From NCBI GenBank assembly GCA_016212885.1, contig JACRDO010000095.1, forward strand, positions 1 through 64,000: 64,000 bases of DNA, in the 5' to 3' direction. Within the stretch, counting starts at the first letter, position 1; every line of letters begins with the position of its first letter. Below are positions 38,659 through 48,467 of this stretch, one piece after another. This DNA comes from Elusimicrobiota bacterium (GTDB lineage Bacteria; Elusimicrobiota; Elusimicrobia; UBA1565). The notes under the pieces are model-generated. The model saw nothing but the letters and a program-made list of their open reading frames with translations. It was not told the DNA's origin and did no database searches. The position numbers and the translations under genes were made by a program.

Positions 38659-39411
38659 CTACTCTTTTCTATCTTTGAAGAAGGGGAGCCTCGCGCGGGC
38701 CGCGCGCACCTCATCCTTCCCAATGTCCGCCTCGCAGACGTGCAGTCCCTCCAGGCTCCCGCAGTCCAGCACGACCATGCCCATCGGGTCGAAGACCATG
38801 GAATTGCCGCCGTATTCCAGCCCGCCGGGCTCCCTGCCGATCCGGTTCACTCCGACCACGTAGGCCTGGTTCTCGATGGCTCGGGCGCGCAGGAGCGTCA
38901 TCCAGTGCTCCGCGCGCCGCAGGGGCCAGCACGCGATGAGGACGAAGACGTCGGTCTTCTCGGCGAGGCGCCAGAACAGATAGGGGAAGCGCAGATCGAA
39001 GCAGACCGCGGGGGAGACGGACATGCCGCCCAACTCGAAGGTCTCCTGCCTCGCGCCGGCTTTGTAGTCCTTGTCCTCGCCGTTGAATGAAAAGAGGTGG
39101 ATCTTGGAGTACTCCGAGACCTGCCGGCCCGACGCGTCGAGGGTGATGAGCTTGTTGAAGCCCTCCTCGACTCCGCCGTAGGAGACGCATACGGAGTGGT
39201 CCCTAGCCAGGTCCGCGAAGAAGGATTTATCGTCCGCAGCGAGGGTGGTCTTGACCTGGTCCATCGAGAATCCGCTCAAGGTCATCTCGGGGAAGACGAC
39301 CCAGCCGGCCTGCCTTCTCCGGGGACACGCTTCCATAAGAGAAAGGATCTTCCTCTTATTGGATTCCTTGTCCTCCCACGCCATGTCGTACTGGAAGAGC
39401 CCGATCTTCAT
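38659..39411 (-). CDS. Carbon-nitrogen hydrolase (nitrilase/omega-amidase family)
   Basis: WVVFPEMTLSGFS, YSKIHLFSFNGE, AVCFDLRFPYLFW (E-K-C triad). Confidence 0.88.
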   Translation of the reverse strand: MKIGLFQYDMAWEDKESNKRKILSLMEACPRRRQAGWVVFPEMTLSGFSMDQVKTTLAADDKSFFADLARDHSVCVSYGGVEEGFNKLITLDASGRQVSEYSKIHLFSFNGEDKDYKAGARQETFELGGMSVSPAVCFDLRFPYLFWRLAEKTDVFVLIACWPLRRAEHWMTLLRARAIENQAYVVGVNRIGREPGGLEYGGNSMVFDPMGMVVLDCGSLEGLHVCEADIGKDEVRAARARLPFFKDRKE

Positions 39412-39450
39412 CCGGTGCCAATTATATCAGAATGGTAGAATAGCGGCTCC

Positions 39451-41055
39451 ATGTGCGCGAAGCTCCTCCTCGCGATAGTCCTCTCGTCCCCGTTCTGGAA
39501 CCTCGGCCACCCGCTCTGGGAGGTGGACGACGCCCGGTACGCGGAAGTCCCCCGCGAGATGATCGAACGCGGAGACTGGCTGACCCCGAGCCTGAACTAC
39601 TTCGACTACGTCGAGAAGCCGCCTCTGATCTACTGGCTTCCGGCGCTCTCCTACAAGATCTTCGGGGTCAGCGAGGCGGCCGCGCGTCTGCCGAACGCCC
39701 TGCTCACGCTCCTCGGGATGCTCGGGGTCTGGTGGCTGGGCTCCTGGCTCTTCTGCGCGCAGACGGGCCTCTGGGCGGCCCTCATCCTGGGCACCTGCGC
39801 GCAGTATTTCGTCCTGGGTCATTTCCTGACGCCTGATACGGCCGTGAGCGTCTTCCTGCTTTGGGCTACCGCGGCGATCCTCCGCTGTCTCAGGAAGCCG
39901 GAGGACACCCGCTGGGCCGGCCCTTTGGCCTGGTTCGCGATGGCCCTGGGCTTCCTGTCCAAAGGCCTCATCAGCCTGCTTCTGCCGTGCCTGTGGACCG
40001 TCCTGCTCCTGGGATTCTTCCCGGAACTGCGCCGGGGCGCCAAGGGCCTGCTCTTCAACTGGGGCGTCCTGATCTTCGTCCTCATCATCGGCTCCTGGGT
40101 CCTGGCGATGGAGAGCCGGCATCCCGGCTTCTGCCGCTTCTACTTCATCCGGGAGCAGTTCCAGCGCTACTTGACCCCCAGGTACGCCAGGCCCGGGCCG
40201 TGGTACTACTTCTTCGGAGTGGACGCGGGCGGGCTGCTCCCCTGGACCCCGCTTGCGTGGGCCGCAACGATGCTTCCGCTGCTGCGCTGGCGCAGGGAGG
40301 ACCCCGGACGCAGGCAGCTGGCCCTCTGGGTCGCGGCGACCTTCGCCTTCTTCTCTGCCTCGAGCTCGAAGCTGCCGACCTACATCATGCCGATCTTCAC
40401 GCATCAGGCTCTGCTAGCGGCCGAGCTGCTGGGCCGGCTCGACGGGAAAGCGGCCAGGTGGGTGCGCCGCGGCGCCTTCCTGCTGGCGGGGATCTCCCTC
40501 GGCGCGGCCCTGACGGCTTGTGTCCTCGCGCAGCGGGCGGCCTGGCTCCCCCTGCCGCAGACCGCGATCTGGGCCGCCTCCGCTTTCGCGCTGGCGCAGG
40601 CCTTCGCCCTCGGGACGCTCGCCCTGGGCCGCGGCGGCCCCTTGCGGCCCGCGGCTTGGGCTTCGGCGGCCAACGCTTCCCTGCTTCTCGCCGCCCACCT
40701 TGGCGTTTCCGTGCTGAGCGCGAAAGCTCTATCCTTGGAGATTTCGGCCAGGTTCTCGCCCGGGGACCGCATCATCGCCTACGACAAATACCTGCACGGC
40801 GTTGCCTTCTACGTCCGCCGGCCCGTCGACGTCGTCAATTGGCTCGGCGAGCTGAGTTACGCGAAGCAGAGGGGGGCCGATCCGAGCCGTTTCGGCGACG
40901 ACGACACGATCCGCCGCCTCAAGACGGGCCCCGGAAGCCCCCGCACCTTCGTCACGCTGGAGAACAAGCTCCTCAGGCACTTCCGAACCCTCCGCCCGAA
41001 AAAGGACTTCCGGCGCGTGTCCTCTTTCGGAAACTGGATTCTTGTCGAATTGTGA
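39451..41055 (+). CDS. Glycosyltransferase family 39 (ArnT/PMT-like) membrane protein
   Basis: LWEVDDARYAEVPREMIERGDWLTPSLNYFDYVEKPPLIYWLPALSYKIFG. Confidence 0.85.
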   Translation: MCAKLLLAIVLSSPFWNLGHPLWEVDDARYAEVPREMIERGDWLTPSLNYFDYVEKPPLIYWLPALSYKIFGVSEAAARLPNALLTLLGMLGVWWLGSWLFCAQTGLWAALILGTCAQYFVLGHFLTPDTAVSVFLLWATAAILRCLRKPEDTRWAGPLAWFAMALGFLSKGLISLLLPCLWTVLLLGFFPELRRGAKGLLFNWGVLIFVLIIGSWVLAMESRHPGFCRFYFIREQFQRYLTPRYARPGPWYYFFGVDAGGLLPWTPLAWAATMLPLLRWRREDPGRRQLALWVAATFAFFSASSSKLPTYIMPIFTHQALLAAELLGRLDGKAARWVRRGAFLLAGISLGAALTACVLAQRAAWLPLPQTAIWAASAFALAQAFALGTLALGRGGPLRPAAWASAANASLLLAAHLGVSVLSAKALSLEISARFSPGDRIIAYDKYLHGVAFYVRRPVDVVNWLGELSYAKQRGADPSRFGDDDTIRRLKTGPGSPRTFVTLENKLLRHFRTLRPKKDFRRVSSFGNWILVEL

Positions 41056-41069
41056 GCTAAACTAACGGT

Positions 41070-41795
41070 ATGCTCCCATCGTCATCTCAGCCCGAATTGC
41101 TGCTGCCGCAGATCCGGCTTCGCAAGCCCTTCTGGAAGAGGGGCGGCTTCTGGTGCCTTTTCGTGTTCGTCCTGGCCATGCCGTTCATCTACAGGAGCCG
41201 CGTGAGCCTGGAGCGGAAGTTCCGGGCGACCTTCCTGCCGAAGCTCGCCAGCCGCGCGAAATCGCTCAAGGAGAAGGCCGCCCAGACCTTCGGAGAGCAG
41301 GCCAAGGAGGCTTACAAGGTCGCCAAGGAGATCGGCCGCGACGCGCTCCCGAATCAGCCGCCGTCGGACGACAACCTTCCGACGAACCCTCCCGCCTCCA
41401 CGCTCGAGGCTCCGGACGCCTCCCCGCGGCTCGCCTCCGATGGGGACGACGTGACCCCGGAGGCCCTGGTCAAGGGACGCCGGGACCCGAAAGACCGCCA
41501 GCGCCTGGCCCTCGGCCACAGCCCCATGGCCGGCGCCGGCTATCAGTACAAGGAGCACGGGGTCCAGGTCGCGAAGCGCAAGAAGTACGGGCCGGTCTCC
41601 AAGACTTCGATCGCCCCCGGCCAGGAGATCCAGGGCGGCCTCTACAGCTTCGAGAGCTCGCAGGAGGAAGAGGTCTCGTTCTTTGAGACGGACCTGGGCA
41701 AGGGGATCCTCCTCGCCCTGGGCTTCTCGGGGGTGTTCGGCCTGATGGGCTACGCGTTGCTGAGCATCAACAAAGACTACGCCAAGAAGACGTGA
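41070..41795 (+). CDS. Hypothetical protein with N- and C-terminal TM segments
   Basis: ORF between gene neighbours, hydrophobic ends. Confidence 0.6.
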   Translation: MLPSSSQPELLLPQIRLRKPFWKRGGFWCLFVFVLAMPFIYRSRVSLERKFRATFLPKLASRAKSLKEKAAQTFGEQAKEAYKVAKEIGRDALPNQPPSDDNLPTNPPASTLEAPDASPRLASDGDDVTPEALVKGRRDPKDRQRLALGHSPMAGAGYQYKEHGVQVAKRKKYGPVSKTSIAPGQEIQGGLYSFESSQEEEVSFFETDLGKGILLALGFSGVFGLMGYALLSINKDYAKKT

Positions 41796-42686
41796 TCAGC
41801 CGCCTTTGAGGGGTCCGGCCAGCGAGACCTCGCTGCGGCGGCGGTCGAGCGCGCGGGCCCGTATCTCGAAGGAATCCTTGTCCGCGGCCAGCCGGAACCC
41901 GTCCGGATCGAAGATTCCTTCCATCGCTTCCTTGAATTGCCTCACGTCGCCGCTCGCCTTGGCGAGATCCGCGAGCTGATCGGCATAGGCTCCCCGCTCC
42001 GCCTTGACGGCCTCTTCGACGGCCGCGAGGACCTTGAGCCCCTCGCGGGCCTTGCGGATCGCCTCGCGGTCCGCCGGGGTGGGGGAGAAGATGAAGAACC
42101 ACCAGTTCAGGGCCAGAAAGCCCGCGAGCGAAGCGAAAGCGAAGAGCGCGTTGCGCCCCGCCTGCCCCTGCGTCTTGGCTTGGACCTCGATGACGATAGT
42201 GCGGGCGAGAAGGTCGTGCCAGGCGCGGGACTCGGCCTGGAAGAGGGCCCAGATGAATCCGAGGTTGAAGACCGGCATGCTTGCCGCGTAGCCCAAGGCC
42301 CGCACAACGCTGCGGGCGAAGCCGGGGCGGCTTGCGTCCGGCCGGACCACGCGCAGGCCCAGCAAGCGCTTGCCGAGCGTCGCGCCGAAGAAGTTGCCCA
42401 GCATCTGATATAGGAGGTAGGCCGCGGCCCAGCCGAGGAAGATCCTCTTCCAGCCCCCGGTTACGAGGGTCGGGTCGTGTTTGAGAACGATGCGGCAATA
42501 GAGTGTCCCATAGTAGCCGGCCAGGAAGGGGAGGAGGTCGAGCAGGAAGGCGAGGAACCTGTCGGTGATCTTCGCCAGCGGCGGCGCGCTGGGAAGCGCC
42601 GTCCTCGCAGGACCGCCGTTCTCCCCTTCAGGAGAGGGCGGCGCGCTTGAAGAGGACGGCGCGGCCGGGGACTGGGGCTCGTCCAT
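41796..42686 (-). CDS. RDD-family membrane protein with Family C element near the N terminus
   Basis: ITDRFLAFLLDLLPFLAGYYGTLY, GATLGKRLLGLRVVR; N-terminal PPSPEGENGGPARTALPSAPP. Confidence 0.78.
   Translation of the reverse strand: MDEPQSPAAPSSSSAPPSPEGENGGPARTALPSAPPLAKITDRFLAFLLDLLPFLAGYYGTLYCRIVLKHDPTLVTGGWKRIFLGWAAAYLLYQMLGNFFGATLGKRLLGLRVVRPDASRPGFARSVVRALGYAASMPVFNLGFIWALFQAESRAWHDLLARTIVIEVQAKTQGQAGRNALFAFASLAGFLALNWWFFIFSPTPADREAIRKAREGLKVLAAVEEAVKAERGAYADQLADLAKASGDVRQFKEAMEGIFDPDGFRLAADKDSFEIRARALDRRRSEVSLAGPLKGG
42586..42644. repeat. Palindromic element family C copy in the RDD gene
   Basis: Reverse complement gccgccctctcctgaaggggagaacggcggtcctgcgaggacggcgcttccc. Confidence 0.88.
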
Positions 42687-42723
42687 GCGCCTATCGTACT
42701 ACCAAGGCCGTTGGGAACGCAAC

Positions 42724-43073
42724 CTCTCACCCCTTCGGCTTGAGCCGCCGGAGCCCTGCGAAGAGGTCATCCGTGGAAAGCTTTGAACAGAAGGCCAGCA
42801 ATCCTTCGACCATGTCCATCGAGGGCTCCGCACTTTTCAAGGACTCCATACTTAGGAATACGACTGAGTCGGCCAAAAGTTCCCTTATGAAAGAGCGTGC
42901 GTCGAGCCGGCCGACGAGGGCGGCCCCTTCTGCAGGCTCGCTCGGGCGCTCTTCCCCAACCTCAGTCTGCCCAGTCTACCCGGAATGTAAACCCATCCTG
43001 CCTCGACGAGAGGGTCGGCGTCATGCTCGTCAATGATGTGAGCCCATCGTCGGATAATCTTTGGTTCACTCAA
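42724..43073 (-). pseudogene. Possible frameshifted small gene remnant
   Basis: Minus-strand MSEPKIIRRWAHIIDEHDADPLVEAGWVYIPG in one frame, then ...EGAALVGRLDARSFIRELLADSVVFLSMESLKSAEPSMDMVEGLLAFCSKLSTDDLFAGLRRLKPKG* in another. Confidence 0.35.
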
Positions 43074-43123
43074 AAACTTTCTTCGTCGGGCGTCACCTTG
43101 AGTGCAAATTATGATGGAAATAG

Positions 43124-43180
43124 CGATACTTTCTGCACGCCTACCCGGAAAATCCAGGTAGGCATGCAGAAAAAGTCGAT
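43124..43180. repeat. Inverted repeat (hairpin) in an AT-richer intergenic region
   Basis: TTTCTGCACGCCTACC / GGTAGGCATGCAGAAA, one mismatch. Confidence 0.7.
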
Positions 43181-43399
43181 AATTTCAGCATTATTTGTCT
43201 GCGGGGTGACGGCGGCGACAAGGACGCATGTGCTCAGTGGAAAAGAATCTTGCTCAGTCATGCGGGAGCTGGCTCACCGAATGTCCACGCTGCGAAGCGC
43301 GTCCAATCGCAGGGCATTCAGGCCCCTGACAGTAATCCGACCAAAAGGCTGTCGGAGCACCCGAGGCAATTGTGTTCAAGACCAGCAGGCTTGCTCCGC

Positions 43400-45937
43400 C
43401 TAGCCGAGTTTCCCGAGGCGCCAGCGCAGGTACAGGTAGGCGATCCCGATCGGGATCAGCATGAAGGAGAGGTAGGTGAACGGCGTCAGCCCGGCCGCGG
43501 CCTTGAAGAGGTACTTCATCCCCACGAGGCCGAGGGTGGTGATGGCCAGAGAGGCCGAGCCCAAGAATCCCATCGCGTCCGCCATGTCTTCCTTGCGCGG
43601 GACCCGGGCCTGGAAGAAGCTCTGCAGCTTGAGCGTCGAGATGACCTGCGCGATCCCGAACGGGATCAGGGCAAGGGCGGGGAGAGTCAGGCTCGAGGCC
43701 CATGAGAGGAAGGCCGGGAGCGCCGCCATGGCGCCCAAGGTCGGCAGCGGCAGGGCCAGCGTGGCGAGCAGGGAGAGGCCCCCGGTCCCGAGGAGGAGCC
43801 AGCGCAGGAGCGACTTCCTGAGGATTTGCGCTTCCTGCGCATCGTCGATCTGCCCGGACTCCTTGCCCTTGGCGATCCGGTTGCCCTCCATCGTCATCAG
43901 CAGCCCGCCCAGCAGGCCGCCCGCGCTGTAGAGGCCGGTCAGCCAGCCGCTCACCGAGGTGGCCAGCTCCGAGTTGGCGGCGCCCACCAGCGCCAGCGCG
44001 TAGCCGGGCGCCATCATCTGATAAAGGAAAGGGTTGAGCATCATGACCAGGGAGTAGGCGATGAAGCTCAGGCGCAGGGCCGGAGCCCTCCAGACGAGCT
44101 TCGCGCCGCGGCCGATCTTTTGGAAGAAGCCCTTGAAGACGGCCCCTACGCCGCCCGGGCGGCTCTGCGGCCGCTCGCTCTTCAACTCGGATTTAGGAGG
44201 CAGGCGCAGGGTCTTCCATACGATCATCGCGGAAGCGAGAGCCGCGACCGGGAATGCGATCAGCGCGGGCATGAAGCCGAAGCTTGACACCACGATCCCG
44301 GTCACGATCGGCCCGGCGATCCCGATGATCTCGACGAGGGTGTGCTCGATGGACCAGAACCTCTCGAGCGCCGAGTTCTTCTGGCCCACCAAAAGCGGCG
44401 GGATGCTGTTGAGCGCCGTGATCGTCACCCCGAAAATCAGCGCGTTGACGGAGTAGAAGCCGATCATCAGAGGAAGGGTGATGTGCCCTGTGGCGAGCAG
44501 GCCGATGAGCGCCGAGATGGAAGCCAGCCTGAGGAGCATGGAGCCGAGGTACGTCTTCCTGATCCCGAACTTCTCGACTAGGACGGGCCCGATCTGCCGC
44601 CCGATGATGCCCGCGATGGAGGAGAACACCGCGAGCTGGGCCACGACGGTGAAATCGCCGAAGGCCTTCTGCACCAGGGTGGGCATCGCCGCGCCGAGGG
44701 CCTCGATGCCCACCTGGGCCACCAGCAGGGAGGAGATGAACCACCAGGCCACCTTGCCCAGAGCGGAGCGCTCCTTCTTCTCCTGCGCGGGCGCCGGGTC
44801 CGTCTTCGGAGCCTCTTGGATGTTGGCCGCGTTCGGGATGGCTGACGGGGGGAGGGAGAGCTGAGCCTCCGCGCCGACCGCCTCGGAAACCGGGGAGAGC
44901 TGAGCCTCCGCAGCTTCGACGCTCTCGAGCGCCAGCTGAGCCGGGGTCCCGGCGGCCTTGCCGGCTTGGACCTTGAAAGCCAAGCCCGCGTTCTCATCCG
45001 GAAGGCTGATGACGCGCCGGCCCAGGAACGGGATCTTCGAGAGCCAGCCTCCGGCCTTCACCGGAGCCTGGGAGGGGGAAGCTGTCTCGCCTTGCGCTTC
45101 TGCGCCGCTCAGCTCGCCCAGGGCGCGCGCGTCGGACCGGAGATCCTCGGAATCCTGCCGTCCGGAGAAGAGCCTCTTCAGCTCTTCGAAGCGCCGGCCC
45201 AGGGTGTTCGGTCGGCCGCGCAGCTGCTGAAGGGAAGAGGCGCCTTGCTCGACGACGGGGACCTCTCCGACATCCGTTGTGCGGACATCGCCCGACTGCG
45301 CGGCCGCAGGGACCCCGCGCGGACCGACCAAGGACGCGGCAGGCGCCGACACCGAAGCGTCCATGGCGCGTTCGCGCAAGACCGCGGGGGCCTGGAAAGG
45401 GACGGGCTGCATCCCGCCGCCGGAGGGCCGCAGAAGCGGGACCCGCTGGGGCGCTGCCCCAGGGGCGGCGATGACGGAGGCGGGCAGCACGAGCGACGCG
45501 GCGGAGGGCGAAGCGGTGACGGAGGGCTCCACGACCGGGGTCGGCACGGAGAGGGGGGAGACGAGCCCGTTCGAGATATTCCCCATGAAGCCCGGAAGGC
45601 TGGTCTGGATGCGGATGTTCTGCAGGCTGAGCGCTCCAACTCCAGCCGCGCCGAGGTTCAGGCCGCCGACCGGGGTGTTGACCTTGATCGGGGTCGGAGC
45701 GGTCTGCGCCGCGGCCTGGGTGGGGCCGATGCCTGGGGCCGTGAGGAGGAGCGCGAGCGCCAGAGCGAGGCAAAGCGCGCGCTTGGCCGTACCAAACATC
45801 CAAAATATGTAGGTTCGGTACGTCCCGTCCAAACCTTCCGAACGTCGTAGGTTTGGACGTATCGAACCTACGCAGTTTGGAAAGTTCGATACGAACCAAC
45901 GTCGTTTGGATGTTCGGGACGCCGTAAGGACCTTCAT
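43400..45937 (-). CDS. MFS transporter with long secreted-type Pro/Ala-rich N-terminal extension
   Basis: Signal-peptide-like MFGTAKRALCLALALALLLTAPGIGPTQAAAQ, about 300 aa low-complexity extension, then multi-TM MFS domain. True start may be MFGT, inside a Family A element. Confidence 0.75.
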   Translation of the reverse strand: MKVLTASRTSKRRWFVSNFPNCVGSIRPNLRRSEGLDGTYRTYIFWMFGTAKRALCLALALALLLTAPGIGPTQAAAQTAPTPIKVNTPVGGLNLGAAGVGALSLQNIRIQTSLPGFMGNISNGLVSPLSVPTPVVEPSVTASPSAASLVLPASVIAAPGAAPQRVPLLRPSGGGMQPVPFQAPAVLRERAMDASVSAPAASLVGPRGVPAAAQSGDVRTTDVGEVPVVEQGASSLQQLRGRPNTLGRRFEELKRLFSGRQDSEDLRSDARALGELSGAEAQGETASPSQAPVKAGGWLSKIPFLGRRVISLPDENAGLAFKVQAGKAAGTPAQLALESVEAAEAQLSPVSEAVGAEAQLSLPPSAIPNAANIQEAPKTDPAPAQEKKERSALGKVAWWFISSLLVAQVGIEALGAAMPTLVQKAFGDFTVVAQLAVFSSIAGIIGRQIGPVLVEKFGIRKTYLGSMLLRLASISALIGLLATGHITLPLMIGFYSVNALIFGVTITALNSIPPLLVGQKNSALERFWSIEHTLVEIIGIAGPIVTGIVVSSFGFMPALIAFPVAALASAMIVWKTLRLPPKSELKSERPQSRPGGVGAVFKGFFQKIGRGAKLVWRAPALRLSFIAYSLVMMLNPFLYQMMAPGYALALVGAANSELATSVSGWLTGLYSAGGLLGGLLMTMEGNRIAKGKESGQIDDAQEAQILRKSLLRWLLLGTGGLSLLATLALPLPTLGAMAALPAFLSWASSLTLPALALIPFGIAQVISTLKLQSFFQARVPRKEDMADAMGFLGSASLAITTLGLVGMKYLFKAAAGLTPFTYLSFMLIPIGIAYLYLRWRLGKLG
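45788..45922. repeat. Palindromic element family A, long copy A6 (several hairpin units)
   Basis: About 100 bp nearly identical to the reverse complement of copy A8 (60483-60619). Confidence 0.93.
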
Positions 45938-46162
45938 GGCGCTGATATTATAGGCGCTGACCGGCCATGCGTCCGAGGGCCTTTCGGGTCGGAACGCTCT
46001 GAAATACGGCCCCCTGCGCGGTGGGCCCTAGGCCCCGGATTGCTGCCGAATCATCAAGCTTGACCGAAAATAATTGCGTGGATTTGCCCATGCGCATTTT
46101 GTTTAATTCAATCCAATGGAAATTGGCTCCCACGCACTCCTCCCTGACGCGATGGAGGGCGG

Positions 46163-46780
46163 ATGAAGCAGATCATACTCGTCGTCGCGATCCTGGCGGT
46201 CGGCTTATACGCCTACATCCGGTTCACGCAGAGCAAGAAGCCCCCCGAGGAGCCGCCGCCTCCCCCGCCGGTCATCGAGCTTCCTCCTCCCCAGGTCCTC
46301 TCCGAAGAGGAGCTCGAGCGCGTCAAGTCCGCCACGATCGACTCGGACCCGCAGGTGCGCTGGGAGGCCCTGCAGCTGCTCGTCACCTCGCAGGACACCC
46401 GCGCCGAGGACATCATGGTCCACATGCTGCACCATGACGCGGACGCGCAGATCCGAAAGAACATCATCGGCATCCTGGCCAACCGCAAGGGCCCGAAGAT
46501 CACCGAGAACCTGATCGCGATGCTCAAGGACATGGATTCGGAGGTGCGCCACGCCGCGCTCGACGCGCTCGGCAGGATCGGGGACCCCTCCACGGCGCCG
46601 GCCATCACCGAGGCGATGCGCGACACCGACGAGCGCGTTCGGCTCACGGCCCTGACCATCCTCAAGAACATGCAGGAGGCCCGCAACCGCGACATCGAGG
46701 AGAAGCGCCGCCAGCAGGAGGAGGCCCTGCGCCAGCACGAGGAGATGCTGCGCCAGCAGCAGGGCGGGAAGAAGAAATAG
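46163..46780 (+). CDS. HEAT-repeat protein with N-terminal TM anchor
   Basis: Repeats DSDPQVRWEALQLLV, DMDSEVRHAALDALGRIGD, DTDERVRLTAL. Confidence 0.78.
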   Translation: MKQIILVVAILAVGLYAYIRFTQSKKPPEEPPPPPPVIELPPPQVLSEEELERVKSATIDSDPQVRWEALQLLVTSQDTRAEDIMVHMLHHDADAQIRKNIIGILANRKGPKITENLIAMLKDMDSEVRHAALDALGRIGDPSTAPAITEAMRDTDERVRLTALTILKNMQEARNRDIEEKRRQQEEALRQHEEMLRQQQGGKKK

Positions 46781-46782
46781 GC

Positions 46783-47433
46783 ATGGCCCGCGTTTTCCTG
46801 ATCCTCGTCATATTGGGCGGCGGGATCTATTTCTACGTGAAGCACCTCGGCAAGAAGGAGGAAGCTCCGCCTCCGCCGCCGCCCGTCATCGAGATTCCCG
46901 AGCCCCTTTTCCTCCACGAGGCGGAGGTCGCCCAGATTCTGCGCACGACGAAGGACTCCGACCCGCACGTGCGCTGGGCCGCGATCGAGCTCCTCTACCG
47001 CATGGGACATCCGGAAGCGATGAAGCTCATCGAGAACACCATCGCCATGGAGACCAACGCCGAGATCCGCCACCAAGCGATCAACTTCCTCAAGAGCGCG
47101 CCTCACAAGGATGCCTCCCGGCAGATCCTGCCGGCCCTGGGCGACACGGACATCCAGACGCGCTCCGCGGCCTTGACGGCCCTGGGCGAGCGGGGAGACA
47201 AGGAGATCGCCCCGGAGATCGTGAAGATGCTCTCGGATTCGGAGCCTGATGTCCGCGTCAAGGCTCTGCAGGCGCTCTCGCGCCTGCAGAGCAAGCGCGC
47301 GGAAGAATACCGCGCCCTTCAGGACGAGCTCCGCCGGAACTACCAGGAAGCCCTCGAACTCGCCAAGCAGAGGGCGAAAGGGAAGACGACGACAGGCGGC
47401 CCGTCGAACGTCTGGGACGTCGGCAGCAAATAA
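46783..47433 (+). CDS. HEAT-repeat protein with N-terminal TM anchor (tandem paralog)
   Basis: DSDPHVRWAAIELLYRMG, DTDIQTRSAALTALGERGD; similar N terminus and Pro-rich linker to the previous gene. Confidence 0.78.
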   Translation: MARVFLILVILGGGIYFYVKHLGKKEEAPPPPPPVIEIPEPLFLHEAEVAQILRTTKDSDPHVRWAAIELLYRMGHPEAMKLIENTIAMETNAEIRHQAINFLKSAPHKDASRQILPALGDTDIQTRSAALTALGERGDKEIAPEIVKMLSDSEPDVRVKALQALSRLQSKRAEEYRALQDELRRNYQEALELAKQRAKGKTTTGGPSNVWDVGSK

Positions 47434-47450
47434 GGGAGGACACAACCGCC

Positions 47451-48440
47451 ATGCCGCTCGACATCCGCGAGATCACCCAGAAGGTCCAGAGCGAAAGCGT
47501 CTTCGTCGCCGAGCTGAAGAAGGAGCTCGGCCAGGTCATCGTCGGCCAGGAGGAGATGGTCGACCGCCTCCTCGTGGGCCTGCTCGCCAGGGGCCACATC
47601 CTCCTGCAGGGGGTCCCCGGCCTCGCCAAGACCCTCACCATCAAGACGATCGCCTCCGCCGTCGAGGCCCAGTTCAGCCGCATCCAGTTCACGCCGGACC
47701 TGCTCCCAGCTGACCTGACCGGCACGCTCATTTACAGCCCTCAGACGGGCAAGTTCACCGCGCGCCGCGGCCCGGTCTTCGCGAACCTCATCCTCGCCGA
47801 CGAGATCAACCGCGCCCCGGCCAAGGTCCAGAGCGCGCTCCTGGAGGCCATGCAGGAGCGGCAGGTGACGATCGGCGACGCCTCCTACGCCCTGCCGGAC
47901 CCCTTCCTGGTGCTCGCCACCCAGAACCCGATCGAACAGGAAGGGACCTACCCTCTTCCCGAAGCGCAGGTGGACCGCTTCATGCTGAAGGTCATCGTCG
48001 ACTACCCGCGCAAGGACGAAGAGCGTGTGATCCTCGAGCGCATGACTACAGGCCGCATCCCGCAGGCGCGGGCCGTGATCTCCCAGAAGCACATCCTGGC
48101 GGCCCAGCAGGTCGTGGATTCGATCTACGTGGACGAGAAGGTGAAGAGCTACGTCCTGGACATCGTCTTCGCCACGCGCCGTCCCGAGGAGCACCGGCTG
48201 GAGAAGCTCAAGCCCCTCATCCAGTACGGCGCGAGCCCCCGGGCCACCATCATGCTGGTCCTCGCGGCCAAGGCCTTCGCCTTCCTCAACGGCCGCGGCT
48301 TCGTGACCCCGGAGGACATCAAGTCCATCGGCGCCGACGTCCTGCGCCACCGCATCATCGTCAGCTACGAGGCCGAGGCCGAGAACGTGACCTCGGAGGA
48401 CATCATCCGCACGATCTTCGAGACGATCGAGGTCCCGTAA
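47451..48440 (+). CDS. MoxR-type AAA ATPase
   Basis: LARGHILLQGVPGLAKTLTIKTIA, FANLILADEINRAPAKVQSALLEAMQE, LVLATQNPIEQEGTYPLPEAQVDRF. Confidence 0.92.
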   Translation: MPLDIREITQKVQSESVFVAELKKELGQVIVGQEEMVDRLLVGLLARGHILLQGVPGLAKTLTIKTIASAVEAQFSRIQFTPDLLPADLTGTLIYSPQTGKFTARRGPVFANLILADEINRAPAKVQSALLEAMQERQVTIGDASYALPDPFLVLATQNPIEQEGTYPLPEAQVDRFMLKVIVDYPRKDEERVILERMTTGRIPQARAVISQKHILAAQQVVDSIYVDEKVKSYVLDIVFATRRPEEHRLEKLKPLIQYGASPRATIMLVLAAKAFAFLNGRGFVTPEDIKSIGADVLRHRIIVSYEAEAENVTSEDIIRTIFETIEVP

Positions 48441-48467
48441 GGAGACCCCCGGGGCGCCGGAGAGCGC

